This document shows positions 49,921-58,284 of a stretch of DNA of 64,000 nt, in pieces (position 1 is the first letter of the stretch; each line of letters starts with the position of its first letter). The stretch is from Terrabacter sp. Ter38. Lineage in GTDB: Bacteria > Actinomycetota > Actinomycetes > Actinomycetales > Dermatophilaceae. The stretch covers positions 186,001 to 250,000 of the forward strand of contig NZ_JALJRZ010000002.1 of NCBI RefSeq assembly GCF_024519435.1, given 5' to 3'. The notes below the pieces were generated by a model that made no database searches, was not told the DNA's origin, and saw nothing but the letters and a program-made list of their open reading frames with translations. Both the position numbers and the translations under genes were made by a program.

Positions 49921-50631
49921 ATGTCGATCGGCCCACACCCCGACCTCGTGTCGGAGGTGCGGGCCGCCCTCGTCGCCCGGGCCGATCCGGAGCGGGCGGC
50001 CGGCCAGCAGCGCTACATGAAGTCGGCGATGCCGTACTTCGGCCTCACGTCCCCGCAGCTCAAGGCGGCCCTCGCTCCCCTGCTCCGCGACCCCGGCCTC
50101 GCCATGGAGTCACGGGAGCAGTGGGAGGCGACGATCCGCGCCCTGTGGGACGGCGCCACCCACCGGGAGCAGTGGTATGCCGCCATCGCCCTCGCGCGCC
50201 ACCGCCCCTACCGCGCGTGGGTCGACAGCGACGCGATGCCGTTGTGGGAGAGCCTGATCCGGGCCGGTGCGTGGTGGGACGTCGTCGACGACATCGCGAC
50301 CCACCTCGTCCGCGACACGGTGCTCGCCCACCCGACGGTCGAGGGGCTACGCATGCGCGACTGGGCCGGATCGGACTCGCTGTGGGTGCGCCGAGCGGCG
50401 ATCATCTGCCAGGTCGGCGCGTGTGACCGACTCGACCAGTCGCTGCTCACCGACGTCGTCGAGCCCAACATCGACGACCCGGACTTCTTCAGCCGCAAGG
50501 CGATCGGTTGGGCGCTGCGCGACCACGCCCGCCTCGACCCGCAGTGGGTGCGCTCGTTCGTCGCGGCCCACCCCGACCTGTCCGGCCTGTCGCGACGCGA
50601 GGCCCTCAAGCACCTCGGACCGCTGACGTGA
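49921..50631 (+). CDS. DNA alkylation repair protein (AlkD-like)
   Basis: A 236-residue all-helical protein with HEAT-like repeats (QQRYMKSAMPYFGLTSPQLK, HREQWYAAIALARH, WWDVVDDIATHLV, SDSLWVRRAAIICQVG, DFFSRKAIGWALRDHARLDPQWVRSFV). It matches the AlkD family of DNA glycosylases that remove N3/N7-alkylated purines. The Trp and Asp of WWDVVDDI and the Arg of WVRRAAI correspond to the cleft residues. The MATE gene starts seven bases after its stop, so they may be cotranscribed. Confidence 0.93.
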   Translation: MSIGPHPDLVSEVRAALVARADPERAAGQQRYMKSAMPYFGLTSPQLKAALAPLLRDPGLAMESREQWEATIRALWDGATHREQWYAAIALARHRPYRAWVDSDAMPLWESLIRAGAWWDVVDDIATHLVRDTVLAHPTVEGLRMRDWAGSDSLWVRRAAIICQVGACDRLDQSLLTDVVEPNIDDPDFFSRKAIGWALRDHARLDPQWVRSFVAAHPDLSGLSRREALKHLGPLT

Positions 50632-50638
50632 GCCACGC

Positions 50639-51979
50639 ATGAGCCCCACCTCTCCGCTGCCCACGGACCACCGCCGCGAGATCGTCCGGCTGGCGGTCCC
50701 GGCCTTCCTCGCCCTCATCGCCGAGCCGCTCTTCCTCCTCGTCGACTCGGCGATCATCGGCCACCTCGGCACCGCGGAGCTCGCCGGGCTCGGGGTCGCG
50801 AGCGCCTCCCTCGTGACGGCGGCCGGCATCTTCGTCTTCCTCGCATACGGCACGACGAGCGTCGTCGCGCGCCACCTCGGCGCGGGCGACGAGCGCTCCG
50901 CCGTGAGCGCCGGCATCGACGGCTTCTGGCTGGCCCTCGGCCTCGGCGCCGTCACGGCCGCGGCGGTGGCAGTGTGGGCCCGACCGATCAGCGCTGCCTT
51001 CGGCGCCTCCCCCGCCGTCATCGAACAGGCGACGACCTATCTGCGCATCTCCGCCCTCGGCATCCCCGCGATGCTCGTCATCCTGGCTGTCACCGGTGTC
51101 CTCCGTGGCCTCCAGGACACGACGACCCCTCTCGTCGCCTCGGTCGTCGGCTTCGGCGCCAACATCGTGCTCAACCTCGTCTTCGTCTACGGGTTGCACT
51201 GGGGCATCGCCGGATCCGCGTGGGGCACCGTCATCGCCCAGACCGGCATGGGTGTCGCCCTCGTCACGGTGCTGCTCGTCAAAGCACGGGCTCGGCACGC
51301 CCGGCTGCGCCCGCATCCCGCGCGCGTCCTCGCGGCCGCGCGGACCGGCATACCCCTGCTCGTACGCACCGTCGCCCTGCGCGCGATCCTCATCGTCACG
51401 ACGTGGGTCGCGGCCTCGCTCGGCGACGTGACCCTCGCGGCCCACCAGGTGGCGATGACGGTCTGGTCGTTCCTCGCCTTCGCGCTCGACGCCCTCGCGA
51501 TCGCGGCCCAGGCCATCACCGGTCGCGCCCTCGGGGCCGGCGACCGGACGGCGGTTCGGGAGGCCATGGGCACGATGATCCGCTGGGGGGTGTGGGGTGG
51601 CCTGGCCCTCGGCCTCGTCATCGCCGGGCTCCACTCGGTCGTGCCGCCGCTCTTCACCCCGGACCCCGCCGTCCAGGAGGCGCTCGGTGCTGCCCTCGTC
51701 GTCGTCGGGCTCGGTCAGGCGGTCGCCGGCTACGTCTTCGTCCTCGACGGCGTGCTCATCGGCGCAGGAGACGGCCGGTGGCTCGCGTGGGGCATGGTCG
51801 TCACGTTCGTCGCCTACCTGCCCCTCATCCTCGCGGTGCGCGCCGCGGGGCCGAGCAGCTCCGCGACCCGCGACGTCGTCGTGCTGTGGCTCGCCTTCAC
51901 CGGTTTCATGGTCATCCGCGGCGTCCTGCTCGGGTGGCGGGCGCGCCGTGACGACTGGATGGTCGTCGGCGCGCGCTGA
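50639..51979 (+). CDS. MATE family efflux transporter
   Basis: A 446-residue protein with 12 predicted helices and the two MatE repeats: EIVRLAVPAFLALIAEPLFLLVDSAIIGHLGTAELAGLGVA at the start and TLAAHQVAMTVWSFLAFALDALAIAAQ in the second half. It is of the DinF/NorM group exporting cationic drugs or DNA-damage metabolites with H+ or Na+. In related actinobacteria a MATE gene often lies between rplI and dnaB; here it is in the same interval but within the sugar genes. Seven bases after the AlkD-like gene. Confidence 0.94.
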   Translation: MSPTSPLPTDHRREIVRLAVPAFLALIAEPLFLLVDSAIIGHLGTAELAGLGVASASLVTAAGIFVFLAYGTTSVVARHLGAGDERSAVSAGIDGFWLALGLGAVTAAAVAVWARPISAAFGASPAVIEQATTYLRISALGIPAMLVILAVTGVLRGLQDTTTPLVASVVGFGANIVLNLVFVYGLHWGIAGSAWGTVIAQTGMGVALVTVLLVKARARHARLRPHPARVLAAARTGIPLLVRTVALRAILIVTTWVAASLGDVTLAAHQVAMTVWSFLAFALDALAIAAQAITGRALGAGDRTAVREAMGTMIRWGVWGGLALGLVIAGLHSVVPPLFTPDPAVQEALGAALVVVGLGQAVAGYVFVLDGVLIGAGDGRWLAWGMVVTFVAYLPLILAVRAAGPSSSATRDVVVLWLAFTGFMVIRGVLLGWRARRDDWMVVGAR

Positions 51980-51982
51980 GGC

Positions 51983-52465
51983 TCAGCCCGCCCGGACGGC
52001 GCCGGCCACGAGGAGCCCCGCGGACGCCAGCGACAGCGCGGCCCGCACGTGGTTCATCGCGACCCAGCCCGGCGCATACCCCTGCCAGGCTGCCGCCGCC
52101 GCGGCGGAGCTCGCGTCCACCCGGCCGAGGGCGTCGTTGCGCGGCACGTGGTAGGCCCCGGTGACCCCGAGGGCGATGACGCCGGTCAGTGCCCCGGCCA
52201 CGAGCAGGGCCCGGGTGCTGCCGCTGGAGCGGGCCAACGCCCAGCCGCCGACGGCGAGCGACCCGAGGCCGGAGACGAGGAGCGGCACGGCGAGACCGCG
52301 TGGCGCCGTGACGTTGACGGCCTGCATGGCGCGCACGGCGTCGCCGGCCGCGAGCCGGTCGAAGCCCGGCATGACAAAGGTCGAGAACCCGACGAAGACG
52401 CCCCCGAGCACGCCGGTGCCGAGGGCGGTCGCGAGGGTGACGGTACGCAGGAGAGTGGTGTCCAT
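51983..52465 (-). CDS. DUF1772 (anthrone-oxygenase-like) membrane protein
   Basis: A 160-residue protein with four predicted helices (TVTLATALGTGVLGGVFVGFSTFVM, PLLVSGLGSLAVGGWALA, ALLVAGALTGVIALGVTGAYHVPRNDAL, HVRAALSLASAGLLVAGA). FSTFVMPGF and YHVPRNDAL are the DUF1772 signature; the conserved N in VPRND is expected for the anthrone oxygenase fold. Function in bacteria is uncertain. It is convergent with MATE, three bases apart, and divergent from an AraC regulator that may control it. Confidence 0.9.
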   Translation of the reverse strand: MDTTLLRTVTLATALGTGVLGGVFVGFSTFVMPGFDRLAAGDAVRAMQAVNVTAPRGLAVPLLVSGLGSLAVGGWALARSSGSTRALLVAGALTGVIALGVTGAYHVPRNDALGRVDASSAAAAAAWQGYAPGWVAMNHVRAALSLASAGLLVAGAVRAG

Positions 52466-52573
52466 GTCTCCATGACACTGCACCACGGTGAGCAGGTGAA
52501 TGCGCCTTCGGCTCATCAACCTCAGCCATCGTCTCATCGGCGTACCGTGGAGCGATGGACACCCTCAGCGGTG

Positions 52574-53524
52574 ATGGACGGTCACCGGGCCCGCGGAGCC
52601 TCGCTGCTGCGGTGCGAGATGCGAGCGCCGTGGGCCCTGCGGGTCGAGGACGAGGCCGCCCTCGGGCTCGTCGTCCTGGTGGCGGGGACGGCCGAGCTCC
52701 TGTCCCAGCGCGGCGAAGAGATCGCGCTGGGGCCCGGTGACCTGGCCCTCGTCAAGGGCACCCACCCGTGGGTGTTCGCCGACGCCGTCGCGACCGAGCC
52801 GACCGTCGTCATCGAGCCCGGCAACGTCTGCCGCTCGGTGACGGGCGAGCACCTGGCCGTGTCGCTCGGGCTCGGCACGCGGACGTGGGGCAACGCGGGG
52901 GGCGAGCCAGGAGACACGACCTTCCTCACGGCATCGTGGGAGCTCGCGAGCCAGGTGACGGGTCGGCTGCTCGACGCCCTGCCCGACGTGGCGGTCGTCC
53001 GTGCCGATGAGGCCGACCCCACCCTCTCGGGCCTGCTCGCCCGTGAGGTGCAGCGCGACCTACCCGGTCAGGAGGTCGTGCTCGACCGCCTCGTCGACCT
53101 CGTGCTCATCGACGCCGTCCGCCAGTGGTTCTCGCGCGCTGAGGACTCCGCGCCCTCGTGGTGGCGGGCGGGCTCCGACCCGCTCGTCGGCCGGGCCCTC
53201 GCGGCACTGCACGACGAGCCGGGGCATCCGTGGACCCTCGACGTCCTCGCCGCCCACGTCCACGTCTCGCGGGCGACCCTCTCGCGCCGGTTCAGCGACC
53301 TCGTCGGCCAGTCGCCGATGGCCTACCTCACCCACTGGCGGCTGGCCCGCGCCGCCGACCTGCTGCGGTCGGGCAGCCTCAGCGTCGAGCAGGTCGCGCA
53401 CGCCGTCGGCTACGCCAACGCGTTCGCCTTCAGCGCCGCCTTCAAGCGGGAGCACGGGTCGGCGCCACGCACGTTCCGGTCGGCGCCCCTCGCCCCGGGA
53501 GCGTCCAGCCCCGTTCCCGGCTGA
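52574..53524 (+). CDS. AraC family transcriptional regulator with cupin-like sensor domain
   Basis: About 316 residues. The N-terminal sensor (RARGASLLRCEMRAPWALRVEDEAALGLVVLV, EIALGPGDLALVKGTHPWVFAD) is a cupin-like AraC ligand domain; the C-terminal tandem helix-turn-helix has PWTLDVLAAHVHVSRATLSRRFSDLVGQSPMAYLTHWRLARAADLL and VAHAVGYANAFAFSAAFKREHGSAPRTFR. The start is uncertain: ATG 52574 opens the conserved part, while the usual N-terminal MDTLSG of this family is encoded at 52555 in another frame, as if a small indel occurred. Divergent from DUF1772. Confidence 0.85.
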   Translation: MDGHRARGASLLRCEMRAPWALRVEDEAALGLVVLVAGTAELLSQRGEEIALGPGDLALVKGTHPWVFADAVATEPTVVIEPGNVCRSVTGEHLAVSLGLGTRTWGNAGGEPGDTTFLTASWELASQVTGRLLDALPDVAVVRADEADPTLSGLLAREVQRDLPGQEVVLDRLVDLVLIDAVRQWFSRAEDSAPSWWRAGSDPLVGRALAALHDEPGHPWTLDVLAAHVHVSRATLSRRFSDLVGQSPMAYLTHWRLARAADLLRSGSLSVEQVAHAVGYANAFAFSAAFKREHGSAPRTFRSAPLAPGASSPVPG

Positions 53525-53636
53525 CCTTCCCGCGCCGCAGCCGGCGCACGTGTGCCGTCCCCCGGCGTCCCCGCGATCCGGGCCGACGCGGCGGCCCGGT
53601 CATGGCCAACTGCTACGGGTTTCCCAGCGTTCTTTA

Positions 53637-53772
53637 AGGTCGGGCGCTCATAGTCGACCTCGTGAGTTGCTCCTGTGCGACTCGGTGATCTCCTCCCCTG
53701 TCGGATCATCGGGTCAAGGGCACCCGCCCCTGCTGGTCGAGTTCGGCGACGTGACCAGCAGGGGCGGGTTTT
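53637..53772 (+). ncRNA. candidate structured small RNA with anti-Shine-Dalgarno-like loops
   Basis: This gene-free segment folds as four consecutive hairpins: 53637-53660 (AGGTCG/CGACCT), 53664-53683 (GAGTTGC/GCGACTC, loop TCCTGT), 53684-53710 (GGTGATC/GATCATC, loop TCCTCCCCTGTCG), and a 17-bp terminator stem followed by TTTT (53722-53772). Both middle loops begin with TCCT and share CTGT, so each offers a CUCCU anti-Shine-Dalgarno motif. A stand-alone terminator with a T-run nearly 200 bases beyond the AraC stop suggests its own transcript. I see no clear -35 box. Confidence 0.5.
53722..53772 (+). terminator. rho-independent terminator
   Basis: Perfect 17-bp stem (53722-53738 with 53753-53769) around a 14-base loop, with TTTT at its 3' end on the plus strand. 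It is the only hairpin in the window with a T-run. Confidence 0.88.
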
Positions 53773-53799
53773 CTCGTTTCCGGGCCCGCTCGCGCGCCC

Positions 53800-54765
53800 T
53801 CACATGGCGCCGTCGGCGACCTCGACGTCGGACAGCAGGGCCTGAACCTCGCCCGTCGTGGGCATCGCCGTCGAGCACCCGAGCCTGCCGGCGACGAGAG
53901 CGCCGGCGACGTTGGCGAAGTGCAGCACGCGCTCGAGGTCCCACCCCTCGAGCAGGCCGTGAACGAGCGCCCCGCCGAACGCGTCGCCGGCGCCGATGCC
54001 GTTGACGACCCTCATCGGGAACCCACCGACCCGCACCTGCTCGGCGGGCGTCATGGCGAGCACGCCACGTGGTCCCTGCGTGACGACGGCGAGGTCGACG
54101 CCCGCCGCCAGGAGCGCACGGGCGGCGCGGACGGGGTCGGCCTCGCCGGTCGCGAGCTCACACTCCTCGACGTTGCCGACGGCGACGGTCGCTCGACCGA
54201 CGGCATCGCGCACCTGCCGACGGGCTTCGTCGGCCGCGCTCCAGAATGCGGGCCGGAAGTCGAGGTCGAGGACGGTGAGCGGCGCCCGGCCGCGCTCCTC
54301 CCACGCAGCGTGGTGGGCCGAGCGGCTCGGCTCCTGGCTGAGCCCGGTGACGGTGGACCAGTAGACCTGCGCCTCCCGGATCGCTTGCAGGGGAAGCGAA
54401 TCCGTGGTGATGAGAAGGTCTGGCGCGACCGGGTAGCGATAGAACCAGGTCGGGAAGTGGTCCGGCGGGAACACCTCGCAGAAGGTGACCGGAGTCGGCG
54501 GGCCTCCGGAGACGGTCTGCACGTGCGCATCGTCGACGCCGAGCTGCAGCAGCTCGCGGTGGACGAAGCGTCCGAAGGCGTCGTCGGCCGTGGCGCTGAT
54601 GAGGGTGGTGCGCCGACCGTGGCGGGCCGCGGCGACCGTGACGTTGGCCGCGCTGCCGCCGAGGGACTTCTCGAAGGTGTGGACCTCGTCGAGGGTGACG
54701 CCGTGCTGGAGGGGGTAGAGGTCGACGCCCACACGGCCCATCGCGACGAGGTCGTAGACGGTCAT
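53800..54765 (-). CDS. iolC: PfkB-family sugar kinase, 5-dehydro-2-deoxygluconokinase (IolC)-like
   Basis: A 321-residue kinase of the ribokinase fold. LVAMGRVGVDLYPLQHGVTLDEVHTFEKSLGGSAANV resembles the IolC N-terminus; the anion-hole and catalytic Asp lie in VVNGIGAGDAFGGALVHGLL. IolC phosphorylates 5-dehydro-2-deoxygluconate in myo-inositol breakdown, but no other iol gene is present here, so the substrate could be another keto-sugar acid. It is divergent from the CebE-like gene and shares its operator region. GGGAGG lies before the ATG. Confidence 0.85.
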   Translation of the reverse strand: MTVYDLVAMGRVGVDLYPLQHGVTLDEVHTFEKSLGGSAANVTVAAARHGRRTTLISATADDAFGRFVHRELLQLGVDDAHVQTVSGGPPTPVTFCEVFPPDHFPTWFYRYPVAPDLLITTDSLPLQAIREAQVYWSTVTGLSQEPSRSAHHAAWEERGRAPLTVLDLDFRPAFWSAADEARRQVRDAVGRATVAVGNVEECELATGEADPVRAARALLAAGVDLAVVTQGPRGVLAMTPAEQVRVGGFPMRVVNGIGAGDAFGGALVHGLLEGWDLERVLHFANVAGALVAGRLGCSTAMPTTGEVQALLSDVEVADGAM

Positions 54766-54849
54766 GGGAACCTCCCACCGATGCCGGGCCCACGCCGGCG
54801 TCTGGACCTCCACGCTAGCGGCGATCAGGTCACGGAATGGTCACGGCTC

Positions 54850-54930
54850 TTGACCGATGCCCTCCGGCACCTCCATTCTCCTCGTGAGAGCGCTCTCACG
54901 GCCTCGTCTCACGCACGGAGAGCGCTCCCA
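54850..54930 (+). promoter_or_regulatory. cellobiose-type promoter with two LacI-family operators
   Basis: TTGACC (54850-54855), 18 bases, then CATTCT (54874-54879) gives a promoter toward the binding-protein gene. Operator 1, GTGAGAGCGCTCTCAC (54884-54899), is a perfect 16-bp palindrome over the expected RNA start; operator 2 (54917-54930, GGAGAGCGCTCCCA) is near-perfect. Both resemble the CebR site TGGGAGCGCTCCCA of streptomycetes. Confidence 0.8.
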
Positions 54931-54965
54931 CACCCACATTGGGGATGAGACCAAAGGAGCTCTCC

Positions 54966-56288
54966 ATGACATCCCGTTCCACCCGAACCGGCGCGCCCTC
55001 CGTGCGCTCTCGCCACGCCGTACTCGCCACCCTGACCGTCGGCCTGCTGGCCCTCTCGGCCTGCAGCTCGGGTTCGGGTGCCGACAGCCCCTCCACCCAG
55101 GCCGGCAGCACCGGCGGCGGACCGGTCACCCTGACGCTCGCCACCTTCAACCAGTTCGGCTACGAGGAGCTCATCCCGGAGTTCGAGAAGTCGCACCCGA
55201 ACATCAAGATCACGCACAAGAAGGCCGCGACCTCCAACGAGGCCCGCGACAACTTCTTCACCCGCCTCTCGGCCGGCAGCGGCATGGCCGACGTCGAGGC
55301 CGTCGAGGTCGACTGGCTCCCGGAGATGCTCCAGTACTCCGACAAGTTCACCGACCTCAACTCCGCCGACGTCCAGGGCCGCTGGCTCGACTGGAAGGCC
55401 AAGGCCGCCACGGACGCCGAGGGCCACCTCATCGGCTACGGCACCGACTCCGGTCCCGAGGCCATCTGCTACCGCGGCGACCTCTTCAAGGCCGCCGGAC
55501 TGCCCAGCGACCGTGCGTCGGTCGCCAAGATGTTCGGCAACACCTGGGAGAGCTACTTCGCCGCCGGCAAGCAGTTCAAGGCCAAGTCGAAGGTCCCCTT
55601 CTTCGACAGCATCGGGGCCACGTACCAGGGCATGGTCAACCAGCTCGAGGCCGCCTACGAGAACCCGAGCGACGACGCGATCACCGCGACGGACAACCCC
55701 GCCGTCAAGAAGGTCTACGACCAGGTCATCCAGGCCGGCATCACCGACGGTCTCTCGGCCAAGCTCCAGCAGTGGGGCGACGACTGGACCGCGAGCTACC
55801 AGAAGAACGGCTTCGCGACGATGCTCTGCCCCGGCTGGATGGTCGGGATCATCGAGGGCAACGCCAAGGGCGTCAAGGGTTGGGACGTCGCCAACACCTT
55901 CCCCGGTGGCGGTGGCAACTGGGGCGGTTCGTACCTGACCGTGCCGAAGCAGAGCGCCCACCCGAAGGAGGCCCAGGAGCTCGCCGCGTGGCTGACCGCG
56001 CCCGAGCAGCAGATCAAGGCCTTCAAGAAGGTCGGCGCCTTCCCGAGCCAGAAGCAGGCCCTCGAGAGCCAGGACCTGCTCTCCTTCACGGTCGCCTCCT
56101 TCAACAACGCGCCGACCGGCCAGATCTTCGCCGAACGCGCCAAGGCCGTCACCATCACGCCGTACAAGGGCACCCACTACTTCGCGATCAACGACGCGAT
56201 GCAGCAGGCCCTGACCCGCGTGGAGCAGGGCACCGCTCCGCAGGAGTCGTGGGACAAGTGGGTCGGCGACGTCAAGGCCCTCGGCTGA
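54966..56288 (+). CDS. ABC transporter sugar-binding lipoprotein (CebE-like)
   Basis: A 440-residue solute-binding protein. Lipobox LSAC at residue 32, then a Ser/Gly/Thr linker. Family 1 SBP features: TLTLATFNQFGYEELIPEFEKSHPNIKITHKKA, DVEAVEVDWLPEMLQYSDKFTDL and QKNGFATMLCPGWMVGIIEG. The arrangement of genes and CebR-like operators points to cellobiose or cello-oligosaccharides as ligand. AAAGGAG precedes the ATG. Two strong hairpins separate it from the permease genes. Confidence 0.93.
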   Translation: MTSRSTRTGAPSVRSRHAVLATLTVGLLALSACSSGSGADSPSTQAGSTGGGPVTLTLATFNQFGYEELIPEFEKSHPNIKITHKKAATSNEARDNFFTRLSAGSGMADVEAVEVDWLPEMLQYSDKFTDLNSADVQGRWLDWKAKAATDAEGHLIGYGTDSGPEAICYRGDLFKAAGLPSDRASVAKMFGNTWESYFAAGKQFKAKSKVPFFDSIGATYQGMVNQLEAAYENPSDDAITATDNPAVKKVYDQVIQAGITDGLSAKLQQWGDDWTASYQKNGFATMLCPGWMVGIIEGNAKGVKGWDVANTFPGGGGNWGGSYLTVPKQSAHPKEAQELAAWLTAPEQQIKAFKKVGAFPSQKQALESQDLLSFTVASFNNAPTGQIFAERAKAVTITPYKGTHYFAINDAMQQALTRVEQGTAPQESWDKWVGDVKALG

Positions 56289-56300
56289 CCTGATCCCGCC

Positions 56301-56392
56301 GGTCGACGGGTCGAACGCCCGGCCCGTCGACCAGCCGACTGCGGACGGCCCGGTGCACCCCTCACCGTTCACCCGGGCACCGGGCCGTCCGC
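56301..56392 (+). terminator. tandem hairpins between binding-protein and permease genes
   Basis: First hairpin: GGTCGACGGG (56301-56310) with CCCGTCGACC (56323-56332). Second: a perfect 16-bp stem, 56341-56356 with 56377-56392, with a 20-base loop. No T-runs. They are likely to stabilise the binding-protein mRNA or attenuate the permeases, as proposed for the same position in the amino-sugar operon. Confidence 0.8.
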
Positions 56393-56410
56393 CCTACCAT
56401 CGGAAGCGCC

Positions 56411-57406
56411 ATGACCGTTCAGTCCCCCACCCGTACGACGCAGCCGGACCCGGCCGGCGCCGCGGCGATCGTGCAGCGCACGCCCCTCCCACCCCGCTCG
56501 GGCTGGCGCCGTCGCCTGACCAAGCTCGACGAGAAGGGCGCGCCCTACGCGTACGTCTCGCCGTTCTTCATCCTCTTCGGCATCGTCGGGCTCTTCCCGC
56601 TGCTCTACACGGCGTGGGTGTCGCTCCACAAGTGGAGCCTCATCGGGGGCCAGGGCGACTTCGTCGGGCTCAAGAACTACGCGGACGTCCTCGCGCAGCC
56701 CTACTTCTGGAACGCGCTGAAGAACACCGTGAGCATCTTCCTGCTCTCGAGCGTGCCGCAGGTCATCGCGGCGCTGGTCATCGCCGCCGCCCTCGACAGC
56801 GGGCTGCGGGCGCGCACCTTCTGGCGGATGGGCGTGCTGCTGCCCTACGTCGTGGCCCCCGTCGCCGTCGCCCTCATCTTCAGCGACCTCTTCGGTGACA
56901 AGTTCGGGCTCGTCAACCACCTGCTCGGTCTCGTCGGCATCGACCCGATCCAGTGGCACAAGGAGGTCCTGCCCAGCCATGTGGCCATCGCGACGATGGT
57001 CAACTTCCGGTGGACCGGTTACAACGCCCTGATCTTCCTCGCCGCCATGCAGGCCATCCCGCGCGACTACTACGAGGCGGCCATGATCGACGGCGCGGGC
57101 CGCATCCGCACCTTCTTCTCGATCACCATCCCGCAGCTGCGCGCGACGATCATCTTCGTCGTCATCACCTCGACGATCGGCGGCCTGCAGATCTTCGACG
57201 AGCCCCGGATGTACGACCAGTACGGCCTGGGCGGCGCCGACCGCCAGTGGCAGACGCTGACCCTCTACCTCTACCAGCTCGGCTGGACGCAGAAGAACTT
57301 CGGCCGAGCGGCCGCCGTGGCGTGGATGCTCTTCCTCATCGTCATCGTCTTCGCGGTCGTCAACTTCCTCGTCACCCGCCGGATCGCCTCGAAGGGACAG
57401 CGATGA
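56411..57406 (+). CDS. carbohydrate ABC permease, CebF/MalF type
   Basis: A 331-residue protein. After a cytoplasmic N-terminus of about 45 residues come six helices (YVSPFFILFGIVGLFPLLYTAWV first) and the EAA loop DYYEAAMIDGAGRIRTFFSITIPQLR. The stop overlaps the second permease start (ATGA). It forms the channel for sugar delivered by the CebE-like protein. No ATPase gene is present in the operon; MsiK or a similar ATPase must be encoded elsewhere. Confidence 0.94.
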   Translation: MTVQSPTRTTQPDPAGAAAIVQRTPLPPRSGWRRRLTKLDEKGAPYAYVSPFFILFGIVGLFPLLYTAWVSLHKWSLIGGQGDFVGLKNYADVLAQPYFWNALKNTVSIFLLSSVPQVIAALVIAAALDSGLRARTFWRMGVLLPYVVAPVAVALIFSDLFGDKFGLVNHLLGLVGIDPIQWHKEVLPSHVAIATMVNFRWTGYNALIFLAAMQAIPRDYYEAAMIDGAGRIRTFFSITIPQLRATIIFVVITSTIGGLQIFDEPRMYDQYGLGGADRQWQTLTLYLYQLGWTQKNFGRAAAVAWMLFLIVIVFAVVNFLVTRRIASKGQR

Positions 57407-58284
57407 CCGCCCCGACCCTGACCCCCGCACCCGTCGTGAAGCCCCGGCGGGGCACGAGGCTCGTGCGCCGCACCCAGGCCGGGCCGACGGCCTACGTCTT
57501 CCTCGCGATCGTCCTCGTCGGCTCGGCGTTCCCGCTCTGGTGGTCCTACGTCAGCGGCAGCAAGGACTCCGTCGCCATCGTGCAGGACCCGTTCTCGTTG
57601 GTCCCCGGCGGGCACTTCCTCCAGAACGCGAGCACCGTCGTGACGACGATCCCGTTCTGGAAGGCGCTCGGCAACAGCATCCTCGTCAGCTCCACGGTGG
57701 CCGTGCTCGTCGTGCTCTTCTCGGCCATGGCCGGCTTCGCGTTCGCCAAGCTGCGCTTCCGGGGCCGCAACGGTCTGCTCGTCTTCGTCATCGCGACGAT
57801 GGCCGTGCCGACCCAGCTCGGGATCGTGCCGCTCTTCATCGTCATGAGCAAGCTCGGCTGGATCGGCAGCCTGTGGGCCGTCATCCTGCCCAGTGCCGTC
57901 AGCGCGTTCGGCGTCTTCTGGATGACGCAGTACCTCCAGGAGGCGCTGCCCGACGAGCTCATCGAGGCCTCGCGCGTCGACGGCGCGTCGACGCTGCGCA
58001 CCTTCTGGTCCATCGCCCTACCTGCCGCCCGCCCCGGTGCGGCGATGCTCGGCCTGTTCACCTTCATCGCGACGTGGACGAACTTCTTCTGGCCGTTCAT
58101 CATCCTCGACCCAGGCAACCCGACGCTGCCCGTCGCCCTGCAGCAGCTGCAGGCCGCCTACTTCGTCGACTACTCCCTCGTGCTCAACGGGGTCGTGCTC
58201 ATGGCACTGCCCCTCATCGTCCTGTTCGTCTTCGCCGGGAGGCAGCTTGTCTCCGGCATCATGCAAGGAGCAGTCAAGGGATGA
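57403..58284 (+). CDS. carbohydrate ABC permease, CebG/MalG type
   Basis: A 293-residue membrane protein with six helices and the loop DELIEASRVDGASTLRTFWSIALPAARPG (EAA motif). It couples to a shared ATPase and, with the CebF-like protein, forms the import channel. Coding regions overlap by four bases at both ends (with the first permease and with the glucosidase), so the operon is tightly coupled. Confidence 0.94.
   Translation: MTAPTLTPAPVVKPRRGTRLVRRTQAGPTAYVFLAIVLVGSAFPLWWSYVSGSKDSVAIVQDPFSLVPGGHFLQNASTVVTTIPFWKALGNSILVSSTVAVLVVLFSAMAGFAFAKLRFRGRNGLLVFVIATMAVPTQLGIVPLFIVMSKLGWIGSLWAVILPSAVSAFGVFWMTQYLQEALPDELIEASRVDGASTLRTFWSIALPAARPGAAMLGLFTFIATWTNFFWPFIILDPGNPTLPVALQQLQAAYFVDYSLVLNGVVLMALPLIVLFVFAGRQLVSGIMQGAVKG

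Noticed and set aside
53637..53772. 6C RNA
   Set aside because: Two C-containing hairpins before a terminator recall it, but the loops lack runs of six C; I report it as an unclassified candidate instead.
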